Of a DNA stretch of 64,000 nt, positions 12,436 to 24,490 are shown one piece after another. Every line of letters starts with the position of its first letter. The stretch's first letter is position 1. Where the stretch lies: positions 127,966 through 191,965 of the forward strand of contig BDDD01002397.1 of the NCBI GenBank assembly GCA_001972305.1, read 5' to 3'. The DNA is from Cephalotus follicularis. Taxonomy: Eukaryota > Streptophyta > Magnoliopsida > Oxalidales > Cephalotaceae. The notes below the pieces were generated by a model. The model was not told the DNA's origin and did not search any database. It was given only the letters and a program-made list of their open reading frames with translations. Made by a program: the position numbers and the translations under genes.

Positions 12436-15369
12436 TGTAACGCCCCGTAGCTGTTTTGGAGCCTAAGAGAAAAAAACACTTTTTTTTATGGTGTCTATTT
12501 TTTTTGTTTTTATGTGCTTTGGACTTAATTGAGTAAGAGAGAAAAGTTAAGTGTTGTTTATGTTATAAGCCCAAGTGTAAAGTGTGATTAGATATAGTCA
12601 GAGGACTTAAGTGTAAAGCTTGTTGAGGAAGCTTCCAAATCCCAAGGTTTAATGATGGCTTAAGTTGGGATTAGTGTGGAAATATTTTGAGTTGTATCCA
12701 TCCTTTCTTCTTGCTTCAGCAAATTAGAGAGTTTTAGAGAGAGAGAGAGTTCTAGTTTTCTTCTTCTTTCCGTTCTTAGCGCCTGGACCAGAGGAAGCTT
12801 AAAGCGTCCGACCCCAGCAAGAAGAACAAGCGGTCGAGGAAAGAAGTAGTCAAGCCAGAGGAAGAGCGTAGCAGAAAAGAAGTGACGTTAGCATCCAAGG
12901 AAGTAGCAAGAACAGTGAGTGGGACATCCTTTCTATGTTTCTAGTTCTTTCATGATGTTCTTGATAACTCTTTGAGTTTTAAATTCCAGTACAGTGAGAG
13001 CTTTCTAAAAGGAAATTGTTTCCCTAGCGTCTTTGTATGTTTCCCTTGACAGAAGAGAGAGAAAGAGAGTTTCTCGAGCACTAAAGCTCAAGTTCTTGTA
13101 AGTGAATTAGTCACTTTCCAGATAAGGTAACGCGTACGTGCTAAACCCCACTCCTCGGCCTACTCTTGTCTATGATGGGAAGTCGAGTGAGTCTGCCCCC
13201 GGGTTCCATACCTGGATCTCCTTTACACTATTGTCTATGATGGTGTTTAGGGTTTGAGTGCAGCTGAGCACTATGTACATAGCTCCAACCTCCTCGGTCT
13301 ACTATTGTCTATGATGGGAAGCCGGGCAAGACTGTCCCCAGGTACTACCTGGATCTCCTTTACGCTATTGTCTATGATAGTGTTTAGGGTTTGAGTACAG
13401 CAAAGCTAAGTTGCTAGAGTAGAGATTAGATCCTTTCAGTAAGTCTTCTAGAGGAGGACTTTGTCCTCGGCAGTCATGCCATCAGCTCAGATAAGTAAGT
13501 AAAGCAAAGAAATAGCAAGCACAGAAGGGAACCATGGGTTCTCGGCAGATACTGCCAAGCAGGCTTCGGCCTAGATCAGCTCAGCTCAGCGTCACTATAA
13601 GTTGGCAACTATATTATGTAAACAGTAAAGCAAGCATAGCAAAGAAAAGCCAGTTCTAGCTTAGTTGTTCTCCTCTGGTTTTTAGCCGAGAAGGACCCCA
13701 GCTCTTTATCAGATCTCTTTCTTTTAATCAATGTTATCCATAAGTTTATTTTAGCTTTTATGAACGTTCTAGAATCAGCTAAGCAGAAAAAGAGTAAGTT
13801 TTTCAAGTACTTTGAGCGTTTCTTTATTGTATGCCATGAGATATGCTTTGTATACAGTCTTTTCCCCAGTTGGGATAGTTTTTCATGCTCATGGTAAGCT
13901 TTCTTTCAGCACATTCATTTTTAAGAATGTACCAGAGGATGTTTTGTTCTTATTCACTTAGTCAGTTGGACTAATCCCCTCATAGACTATTTTACAGACT
14001 AGCCAGCCGGAGGGGACCCTCCAGCTCAGCAGTAGATAGCTAAGCAAGGTAGTTTTTGACCTCAGCACCATGGAACGTCAACTCGGGCGTTTGGCATTGC
14101 ATAGCATGGGCCATTCTTTGGGTTCCTTTACCCTTCTTTTGTAGTAGAGTAGCTGAGAGCAGCTTTTCTTTGTAAGCTTTGATATTCTTTTGCCTGCCAT
14201 GGGAGGCAGTGTTTGTATGCCAAAGGACAAATATGTAATGGTTTTATACTTTCAAGATATGTTATGAATATTTTGAGATGACATATGTGTTTATCTTGTG
14301 ATTTCATGAATATTTCATGTTTTGAGTTTTGTGATCCCAGGTCTGGCCAGGGAGCAAGAGAGTCCCCGGGCTAGTGTAGCAGAGATGATCTTAGCGGGGG
14401 AGAGTAGTTAAGGCCAGGATGGATGTTTTAAGCTTATAGAGTTTTACCCGTGGTGGTAGGGTGTCCCCGGGTAAGGTTGGTCCTTTGGAGTATGACCCCG
14501 AGAAGGAGACCTCAGGTAGATGCCAGGGAAGGCTTGTTAGAAGAAGGCCCGGGACGGGCATAAGTTTGTTGAATAGTTTTTAAGTTATGCTATGCGTTTT
14601 GATGTTAGTGTTGTTGAGTTGAGCAAGGGTGTCGGGGGACAAGGCGTGTCCCCAGGGGAGCTTAAGTGAGCACGTGAGGCGTGCGTGCACCTCTCTCCGA
14701 GCATGTTTTGTTTACTGGTGTTTAAGTGAGCAGGTGCGATGCACGTGGCCCTCTCCCCGGGCATGTTGTAGAGCGTTTGGGCATAAGCAGGAGAGGAGTT
14801 GGATCCTCTGCCCCGGCTGCCCTGTTAGCTGCGTACCCAGCCCAGCCTAGGCTTTCTCCTCGGGCAGTTATAGTTTGAGAGGGTTGTTGGCAAGAGGAGC
14901 GTCATCCCCGGAAGGACACGTGTCCCATGGAGTTAGCGGGAACGGGTCCCGACAGCCTTGTTTGGCTTACCCATTCTCGAAATGGGCACACCTCTAGGGT
15001 CGAGTGCTAAGGACACCTCAAAGTGACTAGTTAGACCGGACCATAGAGCAGGATCTCATTTGCAATTCAGTTTCTCCTTGATCTACCTTGTATAAGAGTT
15101 ATTGTATAAGAATGCTTGTATAAGATATTTGGTATTTCAGTTGTATCGACCTGCCGGCCTGTGGCAGTACTATAAATATGTTATGGGATGTATGATCTTT
15201 GGATTTGTTTATACAAGTAATTTCATGGTTATCTTCCACAATATGTATTGTCGTTAAAATTTTAAATTATAGCGTATTTTTGGATTATGCTATGATTTTA
15301 TGGATGGATTGCATGAATGGTTTGCCACGCGTCGGGTCGTGGGGTTCTCCCATGATTCGGGGCATGACA
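12436..15369 (+). mobile_element. LTR E, gypsy type, no matching duplication
   Basis: Starts TGTAACGCCCCG and ends CGGGGCATGACA, the imperfect terminal inverted repeat typical of these LTRs (2934 bp). Flanking 5-mers are gcctt on the left and aatac on the right, which do not match. There is no primer site after the right end, so this is a solo or recombined LTR. It contains a 139-bp tandem duplication and the hairpin TTAGTC/GACTAA (13958-13963, 13969-13974). Unlike most LTRs here it lacks a GTCGAC array. Confidence 0.7.
13153..13415. repeat. Two-copy 139-bp tandem repeat in LTR E
   Basis: Copies start at 13153 and 13292 (cctcggcctactcttgtc and cctcggtctactattgtc). Each contains two ttgtctatgat words and the phrase gtgtttagggtttgag. 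Confidence 0.8.
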
Positions 15370-17138
15370 AATACATTTATCACAACACAAAAAATATATT
15401 AAAGTATGATTAAAGTTCACTCCGATACAGTTTTTGGGTTTCATTACAAAGAAACTGGATTAACACTTAATCTATCTCTAACTAGCAAACCCAAAAATGG
15501 AATAGATTTGCTATGAACAAAACCTAATGCCAAGATCACTTTGATCTACACTTTGACATACCAATATCAAAAGAAAAAGGAGAAGACAAAGATCAAAGTA
15601 GCACTTACTCTTAGTTCTTTAAATCCTTCAAATCTTTTTAAAGCCAATCTTACTTCAAGGCACTTTGAATAGCAAAGGATATGCTATCTCCAAGAGTATG
15701 TACACCAAGAAAGAAGCAAGAGGGTGTATGATGGGGAAAGCTCAAAATTTTGGCCAAGGCATGTAGAGAACCAAGGATATGAGATGCTAGTCTCTTTCTT
15801 AATATCTCTTATGCCTTTAGAGAAAATGAACTCTTAAGCCTTAGTCTCATAACACACTTCCTTTATGTAGTAAGTAATGGTCATGACTTGTTACCTTATG
15901 ACTTAATTTACCAAGTCAAATGCAAATAAGTCATGGGACTATACAACATGATTAATCTCATTAATAATGTCGACTAATCGCATTAGTATAATTAATTAAT
16001 TTTCCAATTAATTATCTCTCTCCAATTCTCTTCCATTCTCACCCTTGTATTGTGTGTGACTATAGGATTAATCATAACGCTTATGATTGTCCAATTAATC
16101 ATTCTTAATCACATTATAAACTTATAATCGAAATAAAATCATTAAACCCTGATTTTAATTCTTTATTACACATGATTAATAATTAATTAATCTCAGTTAT
16201 CTTAATGATTAACATCGATATCTAGTAATGCATAGCTAATATGAATATAACCTTGAACCTCGAATTACAGTTACGTGCATGTATAATTCATCTACCGACA
16301 ACGCTCGAATTAAACCTAGGCCAAGGAACATGTCAGGCCCTAATAGTTCATTCATTAAAAGGATATCGCAGGTGATTAGCTATCATGATGAAATTGGAAA
16401 CCCTTTCTAATTATCTGATCTCTGATATTGGAATCAACATTCCAATACCTTTTCACTCTGGCCAAGAAATATTATAGTTAATAACTTTAAGCATAAACTC
16501 CTTTCACTGGGAGCGGTAGATTCCATCTTGCTCACTCACATGACTTCATGCATAATCCACCATACCCAACTAATACCTATATACTCCTCATGGTTAGAAA
16601 ATATACTTAAGTATTATCAAAGTATGATATCTTATACATAAGACCTCTAGTGGTGGCTCAGGTCTAAGGCCCACACACACACTACTGATATACTGAAAGC
16701 TTGTCTGACATGTAAGTAAAACTCTATACAGGTCTTCCTACTATGAGCCACTTCAGTGAACTCATAAAATAATGAACACCCACGTGTATGCCATATAGTC
16801 ACTACATGATGACTTGTGGGAACAGTCAACCTCTTCAACGAGCTGGCATACAACGTGCTAGTCTATCCGGATAACATATGTCAGGGTATGTTATCCTATG
16901 ACTAGGAAGTATCTAGAATAAAGCTTACCGATGTGTTAAGTCTCCAAGCATGATCTCATCATGGTCTTAGTCAACAAACTTTATTCTATGCACATTCATT
17001 GATTATACATATATAAACATATATAAATGAAATGTTACCGTTGATTATAATAAAGAACATCCTTCATTAGAACTTTAATGTTTATTACAAACTATTGTTA
17101 TTAAATGATAACCTGGCTCGTAGGACTTATCCCTAACA
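15370..17138 (-). mobile_element. Copia LTR J, minus orientation, end abutting LTR E
   Basis: On the minus strand it begins TGTTAGGGATAAGTCC at 17138, a Ty1/copia-like LTR start. The AT-rich body, with no coding capacity, resembles the long LTR of element H in style rather than in close sequence. The far end cannot be separated from LTR E: catgaca at 15363-15369 could serve both. The right flank is ttggg; no matching copy is found on the left. I call it an LTR fragment or solo LTR. It sits inside the antisense gene of element D. Confidence 0.6.
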
Positions 17139-17748
17139 TTGGGACCAACAGGAGTGGACTTTTCCCCAAGAAGCTTGGTGTTTTTCTTCCCTTGCTTCTT
17201 GGCAGCCTGCTTCTCGGTGGCCTTCTTCTCGGTAGCAAAGGCCCTTAACTTCTTGGGATCCATCATCTTAACAACAGAAAAGAAAAAGAAAGAAACAAAT
17301 AAATATTATATTCCTAAGTAAAATCTGATCAAAAGGAGAGATAAATACCAGAATGTCCGGCTGGCACTGAGACAAGGCTGAGACAGAGAAGAGAGAGGTT
17401 TGGTTCCTTAAGCAGAACCAAGATCTCGGCAGGGCGTTGGACCAGAGCCAGCAACTTCTCGATAATCACTCGGTGAGCTTCTGTCAAAAGCAGATGCTCA
17501 ATGTCTTCAGGAGTGCTATACTGTTTCCACTGGGTGGCTTGAGACCATCCTCTGACGTTTTTGGCATAGAAATAATATTCTTTCCAGCCCTTGATGGAGT
17601 CAGGGAGCTTGCCGAAGAGAGGAGTCATCTCGAGCCTCTTCTTGAGGTAATACCAGCTGCCCTCCTTATTGGGATGTTTAGCAAAATGAAAGAAGTGTCG
17701 GAAAAATTCCAACACAAGCTCCACCTTGGCCAACTTGCAGAAGGAAAG
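17139..17748 (-). pseudogene. Antisense ORF of Tat-like element D, C-terminal half (PF04195-like)
   Basis: The frame from 17748 down to 17329 has the pattern of the Pfam putative gypsy-type transposon domain (PF04195, function unknown): VELVLEFFRHFFHFAKHP, GSWYYLKKR, LPDSIKGWKEYYFY. The N-terminal half lies beyond element C at 29287-29802. After 17329 the strand shows an intron-like stretch: donor GGTATTTATC near 17352, a pyrimidine-rich tract and TTGTTAAG ending near 17267, followed by a lysine-rich frame (DPKKLRAF, KKATEKQAAKKQGKK). The phase fits only an alternative open frame, not the lysine-rich one, so splicing is uncertain. Copia LTR J cuts the gene at 17138. Confidence 0.65.
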
Positions 17749-19321
17749 TGTAACACCCCTAAATTTCATAAATAATTATTATGAAATTGGTGCGTGTACG
17801 ATCATAAATAAAACGGATAGAGACCCAGAGTAATAAAAAGGCATTGCGCATTTAAGTCGTAATTATGTTGTCCAAAACGGCTAATAATGTAACACCCCCG
17901 ATGGTGGGAGCCCTTACAAGTCATAATACCAAACTAACATAACGAAATCTCTAAGCATGAACTTTACGCAAAACGGATGTGGTGGTCAGAAAACATAACT
18001 TATAACAAACTGATATATAACAGAGTCTGAAAACTTTAACAAATCATAATTAAAACAACCATAATCCGATATCCAAATACTGTTTAAGAAGAAACTAGTC
18101 TGACATTGTCTCAAAATACGATCAATACTACTGAATACACAATGGACCAACTCCTAGATGATCCTCTGACAAGTGGGTAACTCTCATCACACGTTTCCCC
18201 CATCCTTCTGAAAACCTACCGCATGGAAACAAAAAAAATGCTACTGAGCAAACCTTAGTACAGATAAGGAAGTAAAACAGTAAACGGTAAACAAAAAGAT
18301 TGAACTTTAAGATTCAGCAAAGTAACATAGTAAATATTCTTTAAAATGTAAAGCATAATATTAAAAAAAAACGAGCAATTATAAAATCATCATAACTTTA
18401 CGAAAACATATCATCATAATTCAAAATTTTATTTGATTTCATAATTCCATAACAGAGAATTCTGACATACATACATATATAGGTGCAAAGGGCTCGCGAG
18501 GCCCACATGCTCTGACGGAAAAGTCGTGTACGGCACTACACAAACAATCCCAATACTGAATTCTGAATTCTGACAATAACTAGAGTATACTCATACGCCT
18601 CAAAAGGATCCATATCCTACCCTCAGGATACATATTTAAAGAGACGTTGTTGACCGATCACACCGCCACGGTAGGTGTCATATCCTCCGTGCCAAAGGAC
18701 ATGCCTATGATACCTCATAGGTAGGGTTTTTCTCTGTATGTTATTATGTCAAACCATTGTTTTATTCTAAAACAATTCTAAAATATACTGATGTAAACTG
18801 TCTCTAGACATATCTGAAATTATTTAAAGAGGATCATAAACATATTTTCATATCAAAAATAAAAATCCGATATGTATCTGAGGTTTAACATACTTCCTAA
18901 AGTGGAAGCCATGTCCAAATAACACATTTTCGCTAGTAGAAAATATGCATATTAAAAATCAATATCCGATATAACAATAATAAAATCCATTTCCATAAGA
19001 TTATTATCAAAATGAGGATATCCGTATCAAAATATATATTTTATTTCGAATAAAACCAGGAGCATAAATCCGTTCAATAGGAGTATATCAAAGATCGTAC
19101 ATAGTCATCAAACAGTAAAAATTGACTTTATTCAATTTAATCGAGGGAATGTCAAAGAATCAAAGAATCCGTACCTTAGCCGTTCGAAAAAAAATATAAT
19201 CAAATACGAGTACCGAACAAAAACACCCTAAAAGTGTCCTAATCTCCACCACAGATGATATCAAGACCTAAACATATAAACCCAAACATCACATAACATA
19301 AAAAGAAGCAATTATCAAAAC

Positions 19322-19480
19322 TGCCTTAAAGCGGCGACGCTTAACTATAGGCGTCGACGGTTCCATTGCACAAAAGGACAAAGCGTTGAGCAAAGCGTCG
19401 ACTAAACACAGCATAAAACAATACAAAGCAGCGACGCTCAAAATACAAGCGTTGACGGTTTGCGTCGAACACAGAATACC
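19322..19480. repeat. Palindromic-motif array, distal, solo B LTR
   Basis: Units such as aagcggcgacgctt, ggcgtcgacggtt, aagcgttgag, aagcgtcgac, agcgacgct and aagcgttgacggtt; equivalent to 45070-45205 of element B. Confidence 0.8.
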
Positions 19481-20124
19481 AGTTTGAGAAAATCAGTTGC
19501 AATAAAATACCTCAATCTTGAATTTACAGGTTACATATATATATCAAAAACAACTTTAAAAATATGTTTCCTGCCATTGTAGTATCAAGTCACTTTCATG
19601 AACCAAATCCGTTCTGCTTATCATAATTCATTGAGACAGTAGTAGGTATGTTATAAAACATGATTCCCTTGATTAAAACACTAGTATTACAATATTAATG
19701 CATGAACATGTAAATTTGCAGATTGAACAATGGCAGAAATCTTTGAAACAGGGTCTCTAAAGTTCAGGATTAAAATTGATTTCTAACATGTTTTAGTACA
19801 AACTAATGATCAATAACAGTAATATAACACGAAAACTAAAGCTTTTCTTTAGGAAATACCTTCTGTTGAAGCCAAAATATCAAAAAACAGAGGAAACAAA
19901 GTGACTGCTTCAATGTAGAATAATGCAGATGGTTTTGAAAAATAATGCAACGCATCAGTGATTTTTAAAAAGATAAAACGTGGGTATTGAATGGTGAAAT
20001 CTGTAGATTTAAGACCCTTCCATATGTATAAAATGCGTCCAACACAAAAGGTAAAACGGATTAATGATTTTGGTAAAGAATCATCCTTTCCATAAACAAA
20101 CCACCGTCCAAAACAATAAGGAAA

Positions 20125-20265
20125 GTCGACTAAAGCGTTGACAGTTTACAGAAAGCGTCGACAGTTGAGCCTTAAGTTACAAAACGCGTCAAAGTCACAC
20201 GTTTTGGCGTCCACGCTCTCACAGCTCCCAAAGCATCGGCAGTTCTAATAAGAGCGTCGGCGCTT
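20125..20265. repeat. Palindromic-motif array, proximal, solo B LTR
   Basis: Units include aagtcgactaaagcgttgacagtt, which joins two, aagcgtcgacagtt, aagcatcggcagtt and gagcgtcggcgctt; equivalent to 44133-44272 of element B. Confidence 0.78.
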
Positions 20266-20623
20266 TGTGCCCAGAAATCAAAAATAAAAGAAATTCAAAA
20301 TAAAATCAAAAGTTCAAACACCACAGCATATATCAAAAGGTATAAACCCAACAGAAAACGATAAACATGTAAACATAGAAACGGGATATTACAAATAAAG
20401 CCTATTTTTAATGCGCGACAATAAAGCCCAGTGTCCGCGTTATTAGTACGATTATTTTGGTTGCAGTTTGGATAATTTACGTCGCGATTCACAAAAAAAA
20501 AGGGACCCGGACCCTAATATTTGCAAGTAAAATACCATAAAGAAAAGGGGGGGAAGCAATTAATAAAAGAAAAGGGAAGAGACACGGGCGCATAGCGCGC
20601 CCGTGCAAAGAAGACAGACAGAC

Positions 20624-20625
<2 letters not shown>

Positions 20626-20672
<47 letters not shown>
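20626..20672. repeat. GA microsatellite, left LTR of C
   Basis: A run of about 47 bp of GA. The matching run in the right LTR at 26534-26572 is about 39 bp, so the two LTRs have drifted since insertion. Confidence 0.9.
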
Positions 20673-20675
<3 letters not shown>

Positions 20676-21839
20676 GCGGGAGAGAAAGGGAGAGAGGGAG
20701 CCAGAGACGACGCCGGAGCCAGCCACCTGACCGGGAGAGCACTACGGTCAGCCCATGACCTCCACCGGACGGTAACTCCTCATTCCCCTTCCCCTTTTTC
20801 CCTCTTTTCTTCTCTTCTTCCCCACCACTGTGAGCACCTTTTCCGGGCATTTTCTGACGCCGTTAGCATCGCGGATTGAGGGGGTTTTCATCTAGAATGC
20901 CCGCTCTGTCCATTTTGACCACCGGTGAGGCGTGGTTTGGTCGGAATCGGCCGGGATGTGTCGACTGAGTTGAGTCGGCGAGTTGACTCACTACCGCCTG
21001 AGAACGTGCGTTTGGCGCCGAGTCTCGGTGAGTCATGGCCAGGGATGTGTATAACTGGTGAATGTATGGCGTTTTTGGGTGGCGATCAGACCTGTTGAGG
21101 TCCAGCCAGTTGACTCAGTGAGTCGCAACTCGATGCCGCTGGTGACGCAGCATTCGATGCCGATTCATGGTGAGTCTTGAGCGGTTCTGTGTAGACCATT
21201 CAATGTGGAACCCGTTTATGGGTGTTTCACAAGTTGGGTGAGTTGGCCGGAATCCGGTCGGCGCATCGGTGATAGCGACGCCGGTTTCCATACGTGATTG
21301 TAATGAAATGTGTTGTATGTGCAGTGTGTGAGTGGAATTTTGATTTAGCAGTGAGGAATTGATCAATGGGGAAGAACCAGATTCGGTTCAACTGTAATTG
21401 GAAATGTTCAGCAACTGAACGTGCAGCTCAACTGTACGGTTGTTACTGCTTTAACAGGTAGGGGAAGCTATACATGCAAGTTTGAGTTCAATCATGTTGT
21501 AATGTCATTGATGTAATGCATGGTTTGTGGATTATGAATTGCGTGATTTGTGTTAGGGTTGCTATGAGTAGTTAACGTGTCATGCATATCATCTTTTAGA
21601 GTGATTGTGGATTGAGTTGCACACATGTTTTGGGATGATTTTCCCAGGGTGTGTGAATGGTGTTATTTGTGTTAGGGTTACTATGAGTAGTTAACCTACC
21701 TTGCATATTGTGATTGAAATGATTGTGGACCGGATTGCATGTGTGTTTATGCATGTTGATTTTCGGGTATTGAGACGTGTGGAAGAAGACGATTTCTGGT
21801 CTTCTTTAACTGTCGATGTTTTGTACTGCTACACGTGAG

Positions 21840-22245
21840 TGAACGACGCTAAGAGTTAAGCGGTGACGCTTAAGTGACTGGATTGAACGTTGACGCCTAG
21901 AGTAGACGTTAACGTCTAAGAGAACTGATATAAACGTTGATGCGTAGAGAGTACACGTTGGCGCCGAAAGGGACTGATTACGTTTTGGAGCACAAGGTGC
22001 TGTACACGCGGACGCCTAGAGTTAGGTGTTGACACCAAAAGAGTTTAGATGCTTTCGAGCATATGTTTTCATTTCATATTGACATGTGTTGAGAGAAAAC
22101 AGCCGACTGCCATGAGGGCAGCCGACTGTTGATTGGAGGAAAACAGCCGACTGCCAAGAGGGCAGCCGACTGTTGATTGAGGGCAGCCGAGTGCCAATAG
22201 AAGGAACAGCCGACTGTCATGAAGGGCCAGTCGACTGTTAAGGGA
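21840..22245. repeat. Mixed palindromic-motif array, left LTR of C
   Basis: The first part (21840-22045) has gacgc/gtTgacgcc units; the second (22095-22245) has cagccgactg, cagtcgactg and cagccgagtg units about 25 bp apart. Two flavours of the core thus sit side by side. The right LTR lacks most of the first part. Confidence 0.82.
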
Positions 22246-22544
22246 TTTACTTGCATTCTGAGCATATGCATGCATTGTGTATTGTTATGAACTGAATTGT
22301 GAAATGATTGTGATTACTGATTGTGAAACTGTTTTAGCATTTTTGGAAGTGCATACATGATTGTTATAAATCATTATTTTATATGAAAATGTATGTTTTG
22401 AGTAAAATGTATATTTTTGGAAGATTGTGAAAATGGCTTCCAAAACATCATGAATTGAGAACCGTGACATCATGAAAATCTGATTGTTTCAAGTATTTTT
22501 AACTTATGAATTACTTGGAAAGGATTGATTTTTCGATTCCTGAG

Positions 22545-22890
22545 CTTTCCTAGCACCACGGGACGGTTAGCTGTGTGCTTTCCTAGCTCGGGGTCGGTTA
22601 GCATCAATGATTGAATTGTTTGATTGATTGTGATTGTTACGTTGTTAGTGCGATAACGGAGGTTGTCACTTACGCTAATGGCAGGTTGTGCCCTAAGGGC
22701 CAGTAGATGGCTAGGGACACCACACCGGATGGTCGTCCTCCGCTATGTGCCGGTTGACATCCACACTGTGAGCTACCCTCTGCCTATGTGCCGTTTAGAC
22801 TCATTTGTTTGTTGAACTTTCCTCCGCTACATGCCAGTTAGTGCCAATTATTGATCGAGCTTTCCTCCGCCTATGGGCCGGTTAGCGTCG
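22545..22890. repeat. Degenerate tandem repeat in C LTR
   Basis: Recurring words of the form gctttcctccgcctatgtgccggttag at uneven 30-80 bp spacing, shortened or mutated in several copies. The same stretch is at 28255-28600 in the right LTR. Confidence 0.6.
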
Positions 22891-23571
22891 ACGTGAGATA
22901 ATGCTAACCTACCGGTGGTGGTTATCAAATTCGGATTGGATTGATTGGTCCTTAGTGACATGATTGATGGATTGTGTTGATGTAGCCACTTGGCATGATT
23001 GCGTAACTATTGATCGAGATACATATACAAATACGTATTGTATATATATTGTACTGCATCATTATGCATTCATTACATGATTTACATTATTATTGAATCC
23101 AAATTGTATTTATACTTAGCCGAGTGAGGACAAAGGCTAACCCCCTACAATTTCAGATTGATGCAGTGGGATCATGGTGGGCAAGCGTGGAGAAGTTAAA
23201 GTTGTAATAACGTCATTCGATGAAATTGTATTATCCTGTTGGAGTTATTGAACTGTTATTGTAAGTTTGGAAAAATGTTTATCGTATTTGATGGATAATC
23301 TTTAAGTATGGATACTGTATTTAATGAGATACTGTATCGACATGTTTTAATCATGCTCCGTTTTAAGGGCAATTAATAATGGAATGTTGTATTTTTGTAA
23401 CACGTAGTATGGGATGCGTGTTACATTGTTAATTCGGCTTATTATTTGAATGCTTCCGCAATATATTATATGTTTGAAAGGTTTTTATTTTTCCTGTAAA
23501 ATTGTATAAGCCGGATATTATGTTAAATTGCCATGACCTATTGTTGTTATAGAAATGGGGTGTCACAACAG

Positions 23572-23583
23572 TGGTATCAGAGC
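23572..23583 (+). other. Primer binding site of element C
   Basis: tggtatcagagc, complementary to the 3' end of initiator-Met tRNA, four bases after the LTR end. Confidence 0.93.
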
Positions 23584-23675
23584 ATATTCCATATATGCGT
23601 AGCTTGGATTAGTTCCTTGGAAATCAAAAGATTGCTTCCTGATGACTAATCATCATCTTCTTTAAAGGAAACGAA

Positions 23676-24170
23676 ATGGACGGAAGGAGAAGACGCGGAA
23701 GGCCTTGAGCCGCTAATGGAAATGTTCCTGAGGAAGCAAAAGACAGAACGGACCCTATAAGCCGTATAGCGAATTACTTCCAGCAGCAGATGGCTGCGAA
23801 TGGTGCAAACATGGTGGATATGCGTCGATTGTACTCACAAGCATAGCCAAGGCACGTGGTTCCTGACCATGTTGCGCGGCATGATGGAAACCATTTATGA
23901 TGAGCCTGATATGAACGTAGATACCTAGAGTGATGACATCGATGCCTAAGGGATGGTGTTGACGCCAATAGCCCTGTTTCGTTGAAACTGCCCAGTTTTG
24001 CATGGATCTTGATTCCGATTGAGATCAGGATAATGTTTAAGCCTCCAAACTAGTGCCTAAGGTTGCCAAGCAGTCTAGACACGCTAGGAAGGCCAACCTC
24101 ATGAAGGCAGACCTCCTGAAATCCTACGAGATACATTGAATGAAGTGATAGTGAGGGCTTTGAAGTCCGA
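23676..24170 (+). pseudogene. gag N-terminal remnant of element C
   Basis: The ATG at 23676 follows the primer site by about 90 bp, as in element A. The product begins MDGRRRRGRP and, past the tga at 23706-23708, shows NVPEEAKDRTDPISRI, which matches NVPEEANDGGNPMDHI of element A (59596 onward). A tag interrupts it near LYSQA. From about 23880 the homology fades into out-of-frame sequence with another motif pair (gacatcgatgcc, gtgttgacgcc near 23935-23970). No capsid core or zinc knuckles remain. Confidence 0.7.
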
Positions 24171-24190
24171 AATGGTCAAGTGACCAACCG

Positions 24191-24490
24191 AATAAGTCGT
24201 AGTGGCTAAGTGGTCGATCGAATGGGCCGTTATTGAACGGATAGAGATCATGTGAACCGTTGTTAAGCGGTGAGCGATCGTATGAACCGTTATTGATTAG
24301 TTAGTGGCCATATGAACCGTTGTTGAGCGGTTAGTGATTGTGTGAACCGTTGTTGAGCGGTTAGTGATCGTATGAACTGTTTTCGAGCGGTTAGTGATCA
24401 AATGGATCGTTATTGAACGGTTAGTGATCGAATGGGCCGTTATTGATCAGATAGTGGTTGAATGGATTGTTATTGAATAGATGGGCATTG
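24191..24490. repeat. 30-bp minisatellite, 10 copies
   Basis: Ten consecutive units exactly 30 bp apart, consensus near aatgggccgttattgaacgg followed by ttagtgatcg. Many units hold the small hairpin CCGTT-attg-AACGG. All frames contain stops, so it is not a protein repeat. It lies where the rest of gag would be in element C. Confidence 0.92.

Larger units (their letters stand above)
17888..20393 (-). mobile_element. Solo LTR of family B, minus orientation
   Basis: The ends are the reverse complement of the LTRs of element B (TGTAATATCCCGTTTC to GGGGGTGTTACA), length 2506 bp, with the 5-bp duplication aataa (17883-17887, 20394-20398). Gene-free. It has the hairpin near 18244-18258 with one stem mismatch (CTGAG/CTTAG), arrays at 19322-19480 and 20125-20265, and no TG microsatellite like that of B's left LTR. 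Confidence 0.93.
17749..23567 (+). mobile_element. Left LTR of element C, split by solo LTR of family B
   Basis: Starts TGTAACACCCCTAAATT and ends GGGGTGTCACA. The first 139 bp are separated from the rest by the solo LTR at 17888-20393. The body has a GA microsatellite at 20626-20672, a motif array at 21840-22245, a degenerate repeat at 22545-22890, and the hairpin TTAGCC/GGCTAA (23116-23121, 23135-23140) followed by a ttcag that resembles a splice acceptor. Confidence 0.9.

Noticed and set aside
15360..15369. Target duplication for copia LTR J (gggca or aatac against ttggg)
   Set aside because: No 5-mer on the left matches ttggg at 17139-17143, so J was not called as a clean solo LTR.
17329..17769. 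Host protein-coding gene on the minus strand
   Set aside because: The domain pattern is PF04195, the other half lies beyond element C, and a polypurine tract with LTR follows, so it is part of a retroelement. Its first codons as an ORF come from the C LTR.
20514..20850. Leu/Ser-rich or Arg/Glu-rich ORFs at 20514-20850 and 26422-26806
   Set aside because: Created by the GA microsatellite in the LTRs of element C; dipeptide repeats appear in every frame and homology is to the LTR, not to a protein.
22069..22275. Minus-strand ORFs 22069-22275 and 27789-27983
   Set aside because: They read the cagccgactg units of the C LTR arrays; text repeats with the motif.
23572..23583. tRNA gene suggested by tggtatcagagc strings
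   Set aside because: Only the 12-base tRNA 3' complement is present, directly after LTR ends; no tRNA body or cloverleaf is around it.
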